From an uncultured Paracoccaceae bacterium (GTDB taxonomy: Bacteria; Pseudomonadota; Alphaproteobacteria; Rhodobacterales; Rhodobacteraceae), in NCBI GenBank assembly GCA_947503765.1, contig CANNFA010000003.1:372001-436000 (forward strand): 64,000 bases of DNA, given 5' to 3'. The notes under the pieces were generated by a model. That model saw only the letters and a list, made by a program, of their open reading frames with translations. It did no database searches and was not told the DNA's origin. Below, in pieces: positions 55,193 through 63,787 of this stretch. Every line of letters starts with the position of its first letter. Position 1 is the stretch's first letter. A program made the translations under genes and the position numbers.

Positions 55193-56686
55193 ATGCCACG
55201 CGCCCCCCGCATCCTTCTGGCAGGGATATTCCACGAAACCCACACCTTCGTTCCGGGCAAGACGGCGCTGGCCGATTTCACGATCCGGCGCGGCGACGCG
55301 CTGCTCGGGCGCGCCGGCGACGGCTCGACCATGGACGGCTTTCTCGAGGTCGCCGCGGCCGAGGGCTGGGACATGGTGCCGGTCTGCGAATACATCACGG
55401 CGCCCTCGGCCACCATCGAACACGCCGCGTTCGAGGCGTTCTGGAGCGAGCTTGAACAGGGCGTGAAACGGGCGCTGTCGGACGGCCCGCTGGACGCGAT
55501 CCTGCTGGCGCTGCACGGGGCCGGGGTCACCGATGCCTGCGAGGATATAGAGGGCGAATTGATGGGCCGCCTGCGCGCGATGCCGGGCGTGGGCGACATG
55601 CCGATCTTCGGCTCGTTCGATCTGCATGCCAATTTCACCGACGCCATGTCGCGCCATGCCAACGCGCTGGTCGGTTACCGCGAGAACCCGCATATCGACG
55701 CCCGCGACACCGCCGTCCGCGCCGCCCGCCTGCTGGCGCGCACGCTGGCGGGCGGCGGGCTGCCGCACATGCTGTCGCTGCGGGTGCCGGTGATATGGCC
55801 GCCCACGGGCACCGGCACCGCCGTGTCCCCGATGCACGATCTCGAGGCGCGCGCGCGGCAGATCGAGGCGGAAAACCCCGACATCTGGGCGGTCAACGTG
55901 ATCGGCGGCTTTTCCTTTTCCGATGTCCATGATGCGGGGGTGGCGTTTTCGCTGGTCACGACCGGCGACGATGACGCCGCCCGCGCCGCGCTGGAGTCGC
56001 TGGCGGACATCGCCATTCGCCTGCGCGATGCCGGCCAGCCCGCCGAATGGGATCTGGACGCGGCCCTGGCCGAGATCGCGGCAAAGCCCGATGGTCCCTG
56101 GATCGTGATCGAGCCGGCGGACAATATCGGCGGCGGCGCGGCGGGCGACTGCACCAGCGTGCTGCGCGCCCTGCTGCGGCACGGGATCGCGAATTCCGCC
56201 GTGGTGATCGCCGATCCCGAGGCGGTGGCGGCGCTGGACGGCACCCGGATCGGCGGCACCGCGCAATTGCAGATCGGCGGCAAGCGCGCGCCGCAGGATC
56301 CCGGCCCGCTGGACCTGGCGGTGACGCTGGTCAGCCGGAGCGATGGCAATTTCGAGCTGGAAGACCGCAACAGCCACATGGTCGCCTCGCTCGGCGTGCA
56401 TATCTCGATGGGCCCCTGCGCGGTGGTCGAGGCGGACGGCGTGACGATCCTGCTGACCAGCCGCAAGACCGCGCCCGCCGATCTGGGCCAGCTCCGCTCG
56501 CAGGGGATCATCCCCGAAACGCTGAAGGCGATCGGCGTCAAGGGCGCGGTCGCGCATCGCCGCGCCTATGATCCCATCGCCGCGGGCAGTTATGTCGTCG
56601 ACACGCCCGGCCCCTGCGCCAGCGACCTGACCGCCCTGCCCTACCGGAACCTGCGCCGCCCGATCCACCCGCTGGATCCGGCCTGA
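55193..56686 (+). CDS. M81 (MlrC) family metallohydrolase, paralogue C
   Basis: A 497-residue M81 protein: FHETHTFVPG near residue 13, LALHGAGVTDACEDIEGE, FDLHANFTDAM, GYRENPHIDARDT, and C-terminal IEPADNIGGGAAGDCTSVL ending RRPIHPLDP. These match the typical family forms of the motifs more closely than paralogues A and B do. An AAAGGAG site precedes the start by six bases. Co-transcribed with iclR, ridA and an aminotransferase, it may generate an amino-compound product for them. Confidence 0.91.
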   Translation: MPRAPRILLAGIFHETHTFVPGKTALADFTIRRGDALLGRAGDGSTMDGFLEVAAAEGWDMVPVCEYITAPSATIEHAAFEAFWSELEQGVKRALSDGPLDAILLALHGAGVTDACEDIEGELMGRLRAMPGVGDMPIFGSFDLHANFTDAMSRHANALVGYRENPHIDARDTAVRAARLLARTLAGGGLPHMLSLRVPVIWPPTGTGTAVSPMHDLEARARQIEAENPDIWAVNVIGGFSFSDVHDAGVAFSLVTTGDDDAARAALESLADIAIRLRDAGQPAEWDLDAALAEIAAKPDGPWIVIEPADNIGGGAAGDCTSVLRALLRHGIANSAVVIADPEAVAALDGTRIGGTAQLQIGGKRAPQDPGPLDLAVTLVSRSDGNFELEDRNSHMVASLGVHISMGPCAVVEADGVTILLTSRKTAPADLGQLRSQGIIPETLKAIGVKGAVAHRRAYDPIAAGSYVVDTPGPCASDLTALPYRNLRRPIHPLDPA

Positions 56687-56712
56687 GACTTGCGAAACAC
56701 GAAGGACGCGCC

Positions 56713-57105
56713 ATGATCGAATATCCCGACAGCCCCGACACCCCGCATTCCCACCTGCCATTCAGCCCGGCGACCAAGGTCGGCAACCTGATCTTCGTCT
56801 CGGGCCAGGCATCCGTGGATGCGGACGGAAAGATCATTTCCGACACGATGGAGGGCGAGATCCGCCGCTCGATCGAGAACCTGGAAAAGGTGCTGAAGAC
56901 CGCCGGGTCCGACCTGAAACACGTCGTCCAGACCCGCAATTACGTTCGGTTGCACGAGGATATCGCCGAGTTCAACCGCGTCTATCTCGACTACTTCTCG
57001 GCGCCGTACCCGGCGCGCACGACGATCTCGGGCTGCCTGTCGCCAGCCCTGCGGTTCGAAATCGACTGCATCGCGGTCGTCGCCAACCAGGGAGACACCA
57101 AATGA
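56713..57105 (+). CDS. RidA/YjgF-family protein (enamine/imine deaminase)
   Basis: A 130-residue trimeric RidA-fold protein with LPFSPATKVGNLIFVSGQAS, TMEGEIRRSIENLEKVLKTAGSDLKHVVQTRNYV and PARTTISGCLSPALRFEIDCIAVV. The family hydrolyses reactive enamine or imine intermediates released by PLP enzymes. This fits its position between M81 paralogue C and an aminotransferase, whose gene it overlaps by four bases. The exact member (RidA or Rid2-7) cannot be set by eye. Confidence 0.88.
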   Translation: MIEYPDSPDTPHSHLPFSPATKVGNLIFVSGQASVDADGKIISDTMEGEIRRSIENLEKVLKTAGSDLKHVVQTRNYVRLHEDIAEFNRVYLDYFSAPYPARTTISGCLSPALRFEIDCIAVVANQGDTK

Positions 57106-58451
57106 CCGACACGAAGACCGACACATCGTCCGCCGGAACGGGCCGCAAGCGGCTGTCCTTCGACGGATCGAAGGCCGCGATCGAGCGCAATTCCCAGTGG
57201 CTCGCCGGCGGGGTCAGCAGCAACTTCCGGCTGGGCATCTCGCCCACGCCGCTTTTGCTCGAAAGCGCCGATGGCGCCCATGTCACCGACATCGACGGCA
57301 ACCGGCTGATCGACTACTATCTCAGCATGGGGCCGATGATCCTGGGCCACAAGCCCAAGGCATTGTCCGACGCGGTGGCACGGCAGATGCAGGACGGCAT
57401 CCTGTTCGGCGCGCAATCGGCGGCCGAAGCCGAGGCCGCCCGCCTTGTCTGCGAGATGGTTCCCAGCGCCGAGCGGATGCGCTTTGGCGGATCGGGGTCC
57501 GAGGTGATCCAGGCCGCCTTCCGCATCGCCCGCGCCGCGACGGGGCGCGACAAGATCCTCAAGTTCGAGGGGCATTACCACGGCTGGTTCGACAACGTGC
57601 TGTGGTCGGTCGCCCCGGGCGATGCGCAACCCGATGCGCATGGCGATATCGTCCCGCAACCGGGCACGCAGGGCCAGCTGGCCAGCACCGCCGACGCGCT
57701 GGCGGTGTTGCAGTGGAACGATCTCGATGCGCTGAAATCGCGCCTCGCGCGCGGCGACATCGCCGCCGTGATCATGGAACCGGCGATGTGCAACAGCGGG
57801 TCGATCCGTCCGCGCGACGGCTATCTCGAAGGCGTGCGCGAGGCCTGCACCGAGACCGGCACGATCCTGATCTTCGACGAGGTCATCACCGGCTTCCGCC
57901 TTGGCCCCGGCGGCGCGCAGGAACTGTTCGGCGTCACCCCCGACATGTCGACCTTCGGCAAGGCCATCGCAAACGGCTTTCCGGTGGCGGCCGTGGTCGG
58001 CCGCGCCGACCTGCTGGACCTGACAAACGGCAAGGTTCTGCACGGCGGCACCTACAACGCGCAGCCGCTGTCCATGGCGGCGACTGTGGCCACGCTGAAG
58101 CAGCTGACCCCCGACCTTTACGCGCGGATCGGCCAGCAGGGCGAGCGGCTGAAGGACGGGCTGCAACGCATCTTCGCCGATGCGGGCGTCACCGCCTCGG
58201 TCACGGGGTTCCCGCAGGTGTTCCACGTCGCGCTCGGCCTGGAAGAGCCGGCGAGGAACTACCGCGATCTGCGCGAGATGAACCGCGCCGGCTATGTCGC
58301 CCTGACGACCGAGATGATGTATCGCGGCGTGCGTGCGCTGGAACGCGGGGCGTGGTTCATGTCGTCCGAACATGACGACGACGTGATCGACGAAACGCTT
58401 GCCGTCGCGGCCGAGGCGGTGCGCGCGGTCAAGGACGCCGGTAAGATCTGA
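57102..58451 (+). CDS. Class III PLP aminotransferase (glutamate-1-semialdehyde aminomutase-like)
   Basis: A 449-residue fold-I PLP enzyme. IFDEVITGFR carries the PLP-binding Asp, and the Schiff-base lysine is in STFGKAIANGFP (about 287). The MRFGGSGSEVIQAAFRIARAATGRDKILKFEGHYHGWFD stretch is like GSA aminomutases and related omega-type aminotransferases. The strict hemL context is absent, so it is more likely a catabolic aminotransferase. It ends the iclR operon and converges on the SMP-30 gene 21 bases later. Confidence 0.87.
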   Translation: MTDTKTDTSSAGTGRKRLSFDGSKAAIERNSQWLAGGVSSNFRLGISPTPLLLESADGAHVTDIDGNRLIDYYLSMGPMILGHKPKALSDAVARQMQDGILFGAQSAAEAEAARLVCEMVPSAERMRFGGSGSEVIQAAFRIARAATGRDKILKFEGHYHGWFDNVLWSVAPGDAQPDAHGDIVPQPGTQGQLASTADALAVLQWNDLDALKSRLARGDIAAVIMEPAMCNSGSIRPRDGYLEGVREACTETGTILIFDEVITGFRLGPGGAQELFGVTPDMSTFGKAIANGFPVAAVVGRADLLDLTNGKVLHGGTYNAQPLSMAATVATLKQLTPDLYARIGQQGERLKDGLQRIFADAGVTASVTGFPQVFHVALGLEEPARNYRDLREMNRAGYVALTTEMMYRGVRALERGAWFMSSEHDDDVIDETLAVAAEAVRAVKDAGKI

Positions 58452-58472
58452 CACGGGACATATCGCGGCGCG

Positions 58473-59312
58473 TCAGCCTTCGGGCCGCGCCGCGAAACCG
58501 TGGATGGGGGCGCCGGCCACGCCGGCATCAAAGCGGAACAGCCCGCCGCCCCTGTCGCCGGGCACGTCGCCGCCCTCGGCCGTGGTGATGAACAGCGTGC
58601 GCATGTCCGCCCCGCCAAAGGCGCAGCTTGTGACGAACCCGGCCGGCACCCGAACATGGCCGGCGGGCGTTCCGTCCGGCGCCAGCCGCAGGACACAGGC
58701 CCCGCCCCAGACCGCAAGCCAGACATGGCCCGCAGCGTCGACGCACAGCCCGTCCGGCAGGAGCGGCGGGTCATGCCGGTGCAGCACCCGCCCGGACCCG
58801 AGCGTGCCGCGATCAAGGTCATACTCCCACGCGGTCAGCACGCCGGTGCCGGTATCGACATGATAGAGGACCGTGTCATCCACGCTCCAGCCCAGGCCGT
58901 TGGACATGCGCACGCCGTCCAGCATCATCGCCGGGCCGGCGCCGTCGATCCGGTACAGCGCGCAGACAGGTCGCTTGTCCGGCACCGCCGTGCCGATCCA
59001 GAGCCGGCCGCGCGCGTCGCATTTGGCGTCGTTGAGGCGTGTCTCGCCCGGCGGCAGCACCGCGATCTCCGCGCCCGCGCCGCCGGGGGTCAGGCGGAAC
59101 ACCCGCCGCCCCGCCGCGCAGGCAAGCCCGCCCCCCGCCAGCGGCACGATCGCGCCGGGGCGGTCCGGCAGGGAAACGCCGCGCGTGGCGCCGCTGGCCG
59201 GATCGGTCGTCAGAACCCGCGCGCCCGGCCCGTCGATCCAGTGGACGCGCCCCGCCGCACCGTCCCAGACCGGGCATTCGCCAAGCGCGGCCCGGTGCGT
59301 GCCGACCTGCAC
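58473..59312 (-). CDS. SMP-30/gluconolactonase-family protein
   Basis: A 279-residue six-bladed beta-propeller. The catalytic-metal residues are visible as Glu in ALGECPVWD, Asn in RLNDAKCDARGRLWIGT, Asn in GVRMSNGLGWSVDDTVLYHVDT and Asp in LPDGLCVDAAGHVWLA. The family opens sugar lactones to sugar acids. No ATG is available; the GTG at 59312 gives a family-like N-terminus. TTG at 59336, overlapping the upstream TGA, is the alternative. It follows an SDR gene, so dehydrogenase plus lactonase act in sequence on a sugar. Confidence 0.88.
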   Translation of the reverse strand: MQVGTHRAALGECPVWDGAAGRVHWIDGPGARVLTTDPASGATRGVSLPDRPGAIVPLAGGGLACAAGRRVFRLTPGGAGAEIAVLPPGETRLNDAKCDARGRLWIGTAVPDKRPVCALYRIDGAGPAMMLDGVRMSNGLGWSVDDTVLYHVDTGTGVLTAWEYDLDRGTLGSGRVLHRHDPPLLPDGLCVDAAGHVWLAVWGGACVLRLAPDGTPAGHVRVPAGFVTSCAFGGADMRTLFITTAEGGDVPGDRGGGLFRFDAGVAGAPIHGFAARPEG

Positions 59313-59332
59313 CGCCGTGCCGAGACAGCCGG

Positions 59333-60109
59333 TCAATACATCACCCAGCCGCCATCGACGCAGATCACCTGCCCGGTGATGAAGGCGGCATCGGCGCTGG
59401 CGAGGAACACGAAAGCGCCGGCCAGATCCTCGGCCACGCCGCGCCGTTTCAGCGACTGCTTTTCCATCATCGCGCGCAGCACGGGTTCGGGATCGGGTGA
59501 CAGCTCCACCTCCTGCTCGGTGCGGATCGCGCCGGGCATGACGGCGTTGACGCGCACGCCCTCGGGGCCGATCTCCCGGGCCAGCGCGCGAGTCAGCCCC
59601 AGGATCGCCGCCTTGGACGTGGTGTAATGCAGCGCCCCCGCCTGCCCGGTCATCGCCATGACCGATGTCAGCGTGATGATCGAGCCGTTCGCGCTGGCGG
59701 CCAGGCTTTGCCGCGCGGCCTGCGCCAGCAGCCATGTGCCGCGCACGTTCACCGCCTGCACATCGTCCCATTCGTGAACCGGGATCGCGTGCCAGTCGCG
59801 CCGGTGCGAGGCGGCGGCGTTGGCCACGACGATGTCGAGCGGACCAAGCGCCTTCTCGGCCGCGGCCACGGTGGCGGCGGGGCCGTCCTCGGTCGCAAGG
59901 TCGCCCGGTATCGCCACCGCGCGCGCGCCGGCTTCGCCAAGCTCTTGCGCCAGATCCTGTGCCAGCCGCGCCATCTCGGGCCTCGGCTGATGGGCGATGG
60001 CCACCGCCGCGCCCTCTGCGGCGTAGCGGCGCGCGACGGCGGCACCGATGCCGCGCGAGGCGCCGGTGATCAGGGCCGTCATCCCGGCCAGCCTTCGCGT
60101 ATCCGTCAT
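59333..60109 (-). CDS. Short-chain dehydrogenase (FabG-like)
   Basis: A 258-residue SDR: TGASRGIGAA cofactor loop, a VANAAAS segment in place of NNAG, catalytic Ser in ITLTSVMAMTG and YTTSK. It ends with CVDGGWVMY. The IAHQPRPEMA region after strand 2 lacks an acidic residue, which hints at NADP(H). Coupling to a lactonase suggests that it oxidises a sugar to a lactone. ATGA overlap joins it to the transporter ATPase gene. Confidence 0.9.
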   Translation of the reverse strand: MTDTRRLAGMTALITGASRGIGAAVARRYAAEGAAVAIAHQPRPEMARLAQDLAQELGEAGARAVAIPGDLATEDGPAATVAAAEKALGPLDIVVANAAASHRRDWHAIPVHEWDDVQAVNVRGTWLLAQAARQSLAASANGSIITLTSVMAMTGQAGALHYTTSKAAILGLTRALAREIGPEGVRVNAVMPGAIRTEQEVELSPDPEPVLRAMMEKQSLKRRGVAEDLAGAFVFLASADAAFITGQVICVDGGWVMY

Positions 60110-60921
60110 TCCAGCGCCTTTCCTGCCAATCCGCGTTCGACCGTCAGCACCGCATCGACCAGCGCCCGCGTCTCTGGCGCCTGCGGGGCACGGAACAGCT
60201 CCAGCGGCGGGCCGCGTTCGACCACGCGGCCGCCCGACATCACGGCCGCCGCGCTGGTCGTGTAGGCCACGACCGACAGATCGTGCGCGATCAGGATCAG
60301 GCCGAGGCCCAGGTCGGTCACCAGCGACTTGAGCAGATTCAGCACCTGCGCCTGGATCGACACGTCCAATGCCGAGACCGGCTCGTCCGCGATCAGCACC
60401 CGCGGGCGTGGCATCAGGCCCCGCGCGATGGCGATCCGCTGCAACTGGCCGCCGGAAAACTGGTGCGGGAACTTGTCCAGCGCCGCCGCGTCCAGCCCGA
60501 CCTGGCCGAGAACCTCGGCCACGCGGGCGCGGTGGTCGCCCTCGATCCCCAGGCTGCGCAGCGGCTCCAGCAGCGAGTGGCCGACGCGCATCCGCGGGTC
60601 GAGCGAGCTGCGCGGGTTCTGAAGCACCACCTGCACCGAACGGCGGAAGTTCAGCCAGTGATCCTGCCCGGATGTCCAGATGTTGCGCCCCTCGAACAGG
60701 ACATCGCCCGATGTCGGCTGCTCGACCCCGGTCAGCATCCGCGTCAGCGTGGTCTTGCCTGCACCGGATTCGCCGACAAGGCCGACAGCCTGGCCCGCGG
60801 CAACGGCGAAATCCACGTCATCGACGGCCTTCAGCATCGGCCGCGCACCCAGCAATCCGCGCCTTGGCAGCGGGTATTCCTGCGTGACGCCGCGCAACTC
60901 GAGGATCGGCTGTTCGCTCAT
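60106..60921 (-). CDS. Peptide/oligosaccharide-type ABC ATPase, DppF-like (system 2)
   Basis: A 271-residue ATPase: Walker A GESGAGKTT (about 49), Q-loop VLQNPRSSLDPRM, signature FSGGQLQRIAIARGL, Walker B LIADEPVSALDVS. The C-terminal oligopeptide extension is short and lacks the cysteine tail seen in its partner. It overlaps both neighbours by four bases. Confidence 0.93.
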   Translation of the reverse strand: MSEQPILELRGVTQEYPLPRRGLLGARPMLKAVDDVDFAVAAGQAVGLVGESGAGKTTLTRMLTGVEQPTSGDVLFEGRNIWTSGQDHWLNFRRSVQVVLQNPRSSLDPRMRVGHSLLEPLRSLGIEGDHRARVAEVLGQVGLDAAALDKFPHQFSGGQLQRIAIARGLMPRPRVLIADEPVSALDVSIQAQVLNLLKSLVTDLGLGLILIAHDLSVVAYTTSAAAVMSGGRVVERGPPLELFRAPQAPETRALVDAVLTVERGLAGKALE

Positions 60922-61895
60922 GGTGCCGCCCCGCGCGGGCCGGAGACCGGATGCCAGCACGCCGCCTTGCGCGCGCCGCCCTCCAGCGGCGGCATCCGTT
61001 CGCAAAGCTCGGTGGCGAAGGCGCAGCGCGGGCGGAAGGCGCAGCCTTTGGGAAGGGCGTGCAGCGGCGGAACCATTCCGGGGATGGATTCGAGCCGCGA
61101 GCTTCCGTCCGGCGCGATCCGGTCGATGTCGGGCTGCGAATCCAGCAGGCCGCGCGTATAGGGGTGGCGCGGGTCGCGGAACACCTCTGCCACCGGGCCG
61201 ATCTCGACGATGGTGCCGCCATACATCACGGCGACCGTCTCGCACATCGCGGCGACCACGGGCAAATCGTGGGTGATCATCAGCAGGGCCGATCCACGCT
61301 CGTCCACCGCCGCGCTCAGAAGGCGCAGCACCTCGCGCTGGACGGTGACGTCAAGCGCGGTGGTCGGCTCGTCCGCGATGATGAGCTGCGGGTAGCAGGA
61401 CAGCGCCATGGCGATCATCAGCCGCTGCTGCTGCCCGCCCGAAAGCTGATGCGGATAGGCGCGCACGATCTCCTCGGGGCGCGGCAGCTTCATCTGCGCG
61501 GCCAGGTCGACCACCTGCGCCATGGCCGCCTGCCGGCCCGCACCCGTGTGGCGGCGGATGACCGAGGCGATCTGCTCGCCCACCCGCTGCACCGGGTTCA
61601 GCGCCGACAGCGGATCCTGAAAGATCATCGACAGGGTGCGGCCGCGCCGGTTCGAGAACCGGCGGTCGGACAGGGTCAGCAGGTCGGCGCCGTCATGCAG
61701 GATCCGGCCCGTCGCGCCCAGCCCCGCGGGCAGCAGGCCCATCAGCGACAGCGCGGTCAGCGTCTTGCCGGAGCCGGATTCGCCCACCAGCCCCATGCGC
61801 CCGCCCGGCGGAATCGCGAACGACACGCCGCGCACCGCGCGCAGCCCGCCGGCCCGCACGACAAGGTCGCGCACGTCGATCGCCTGCTCGCTCAT
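60918..61895 (-). CDS. Peptide/oligosaccharide-type ABC ATPase, DppD-like (system 2)
   Basis: A 325-residue ATPase: Walker A GESGSGKTL (about 38), signature LSGGQQQRLMIAMAL, Walker B IIADEPTTALDV, and a C-terminal domain ending in PKGCAFRPRCAFATELC, the cysteine-rich tail of DppD-type subunits. Unlike system 1, this ATPase and DppF are separate proteins. Confidence 0.94.
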   Translation of the reverse strand: MSEQAIDVRDLVVRAGGLRAVRGVSFAIPPGGRMGLVGESGSGKTLTALSLMGLLPAGLGATGRILHDGADLLTLSDRRFSNRRGRTLSMIFQDPLSALNPVQRVGEQIASVIRRHTGAGRQAAMAQVVDLAAQMKLPRPEEIVRAYPHQLSGGQQQRLMIAMALSCYPQLIIADEPTTALDVTVQREVLRLLSAAVDERGSALLMITHDLPVVAAMCETVAVMYGGTIVEIGPVAEVFRDPRHPYTRGLLDSQPDIDRIAPDGSSRLESIPGMVPPLHALPKGCAFRPRCAFATELCERMPPLEGGARKAACWHPVSGPRGAAP

Positions 61896-62755
61896 GCGCC
61901 GCGCCTCGCCAATTTCGGGTCCATCACGTCGCGCAGCCCGTCGCCCAGAAGGTTCAGCCCCAGCACGACCAGCACGATGGCCAGCCCCGGCCACATCGCC
62001 AGCGGCGAGGACACGCCGACCTGCTGCTGCGCCTCGCTCAGCATCAGGCCCCACGAGATCGAGGGCCGGTTGACGCCGACGCCAAGGTAGGACAGCCCCG
62101 CCTCGACCAGGATCGCGGCGGCGAAGTACAGGGTGAACTGCACGATCATCACCCCGGCGATATTCGGCAGGACGTGGCGCGCCAGGATGAACAGCCGGCC
62201 GCGCCCGTAAAGGCGCGCGGCGGTCACGAAATCCTCGACCAGCACCGAAATCGCCGCCGACCGGATCACCCGCACGAAGGACGGCGTGAAGAACGCGGTC
62301 AGCGCCACGATGGTGGTGCCGGCGCCCGATCCGAACGTCGCCGCCAGTACCAGCGCGGTCACGATGCCGGGGATCGACAGCAGGATGTCGGCGGTGCGCA
62401 TGATCGTCTCGTCCGTCACCCGGCCCGCCGAAGCGGCCCAGAGCCCCAGCACGCTGCCCAACAGCAGGCTGAGCGACGCGCCGCCGACGCCCACCATGAT
62501 CGACGTGCGCGCACCCATCATCAGTTGCGACAGGATGTCCCGGCCCAGCACGTCCGTGCCGAACAGATGGCCCGGCGTGCCGAACGGCAAGAGCCGGTTG
62601 CGCACATCGGGCATGTTCGGATCGCCCGGCAGGTGGAACAGCGACACGAAGGCGATGCCCAGGAACGACAGCGTCAGCACCAGCCCGATCGCCAGCGACA
62701 CGTTCAGCTTGCGCCGGCGCCGGGGGGCGGCGGGGATGTCGGCAGCCTCGGTCAT
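61892..62755 (-). CDS. ABC permease DppC-like (system 2)
   Basis: A 287-residue permease with an OppC-type N-terminus (DPNMPDVRNRLLPFGTPGHLFGTDVLGRDILSQLMMGAR) and the EAA loop EDFVTAARLYGRGRLFILARHVLPN. Six membrane segments follow a short basic N-terminus. Four-base overlaps join it to the DppB- and DppD-like genes. Confidence 0.93.
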   Translation of the reverse strand: MTEAADIPAAPRRRRKLNVSLAIGLVLTLSFLGIAFVSLFHLPGDPNMPDVRNRLLPFGTPGHLFGTDVLGRDILSQLMMGARTSIMVGVGGASLSLLLGSVLGLWAASAGRVTDETIMRTADILLSIPGIVTALVLAATFGSGAGTTIVALTAFFTPSFVRVIRSAAISVLVEDFVTAARLYGRGRLFILARHVLPNIAGVMIVQFTLYFAAAILVEAGLSYLGVGVNRPSISWGLMLSEAQQQVGVSSPLAMWPGLAIVLVVLGLNLLGDGLRDVMDPKLARRGA

Positions 62756-63699
62756 GACGCGGTCCTGATGCGCGGGTCGAGGAACCCGTAGGCGAGATCG
62801 ACGATCAGGTTCAGCACCATCACGAACACGATGATCAGCATCACGGTGGATTGCACCACGATCACTTCGCGCGCGGCGACATTCGCCAGGATCATCCGCG
62901 CAAGGCCGGGCAGCGAAAACACCGTCTCGATGATGACGGTGCCGCCGATCAGCTCGGCCACCTGCAGGCCCAGCACGGTGACGATGGGCAGCGCGGCGTT
63001 GCGCAGGCCGACCTGGATCAGCGCCTCTGTCCGGGTCATGCCGACGGCCCGCGCGGTGCGCACGTAATCCTGGTTCATCACGTCCAGAACAGCGGTGCGC
63101 ACATAGCGCGACAGGATCGCGGCCAGCACCACCGACAGCGACACCACCGGCAGCACCAGCGAGCGGATGGCGGCCACCGGATCGACCGACCACGGGATCC
63201 AGCCCCCGGTGGGCAGCCAGCCCAGCTTGACCCCGAACAGCAGCGACATCAGCACGCCCGCCCAGAAGACCGGCACGGCGATGCCGATCTGGCTGAACAG
63301 GGCCACCGCCGCGCCCGAGGGCTTGCCGATGTTGCGCGCGGCGTAGATGCCCAGCGGCAACGCGATCAGCATCGCCAGCAGCAGCCCGGACAGGGCCAGC
63401 GGCACGGAAACCGGCAGGCGCGAGACGACAAGGCCGGCGACGCTTTCGCCGGTGCGGAACGACTGGCCCAGATCGCCCCGCAGCATTCCGCCGATCCAGT
63501 CGAAATACTGGACCGGCAAGGGCCGGTCGAGCCCGTATTCGACCACCAGCGCCTCGATCGCCTCGGCGCTGGCATCCTTGCCCAGGACCACGGCCGCGAC
63601 ATTGCCGCCGGCGACGCGGATCATCGTGAAGATCAGGATCGACGCGACGATCAGCGCCCCGAAGAAAAAGGCCAGCCGGCGCAGGATGTAGCGTATCAT
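62752..63699 (-). CDS. ABC permease DppB-like (system 2)
   Basis: A 315-residue permease: MIRYILRRLAFFFGALIVAS, the ALVVEYGLDRPLPVQYFDWIGGMLRGDLGQSFRTGESV periplasmic region, and the EAA loop NQDYVRTARAVGMTRTEALIQVGLRNAALP. It is 88 bases downstream of the binding-protein stop and belongs to the same operon. Confidence 0.93.
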   Translation of the reverse strand: MIRYILRRLAFFFGALIVASILIFTMIRVAGGNVAAVVLGKDASAEAIEALVVEYGLDRPLPVQYFDWIGGMLRGDLGQSFRTGESVAGLVVSRLPVSVPLALSGLLLAMLIALPLGIYAARNIGKPSGAAVALFSQIGIAVPVFWAGVLMSLLFGVKLGWLPTGGWIPWSVDPVAAIRSLVLPVVSLSVVLAAILSRYVRTAVLDVMNQDYVRTARAVGMTRTEALIQVGLRNAALPIVTVLGLQVAELIGGTVIIETVFSLPGLARMILANVAAREVIVVQSTVMLIIVFVMVLNLIVDLAYGFLDPRIRTAS

Positions 63700-63787
63700 C
63701 GGCGCCGCCCTTTCGCGCAGGTCCGGTCGCGGCCGCCGGGGCGATGCCCGGCGGCCGGCTTGGGGCCGCGATATGCGCCCGGCACGA

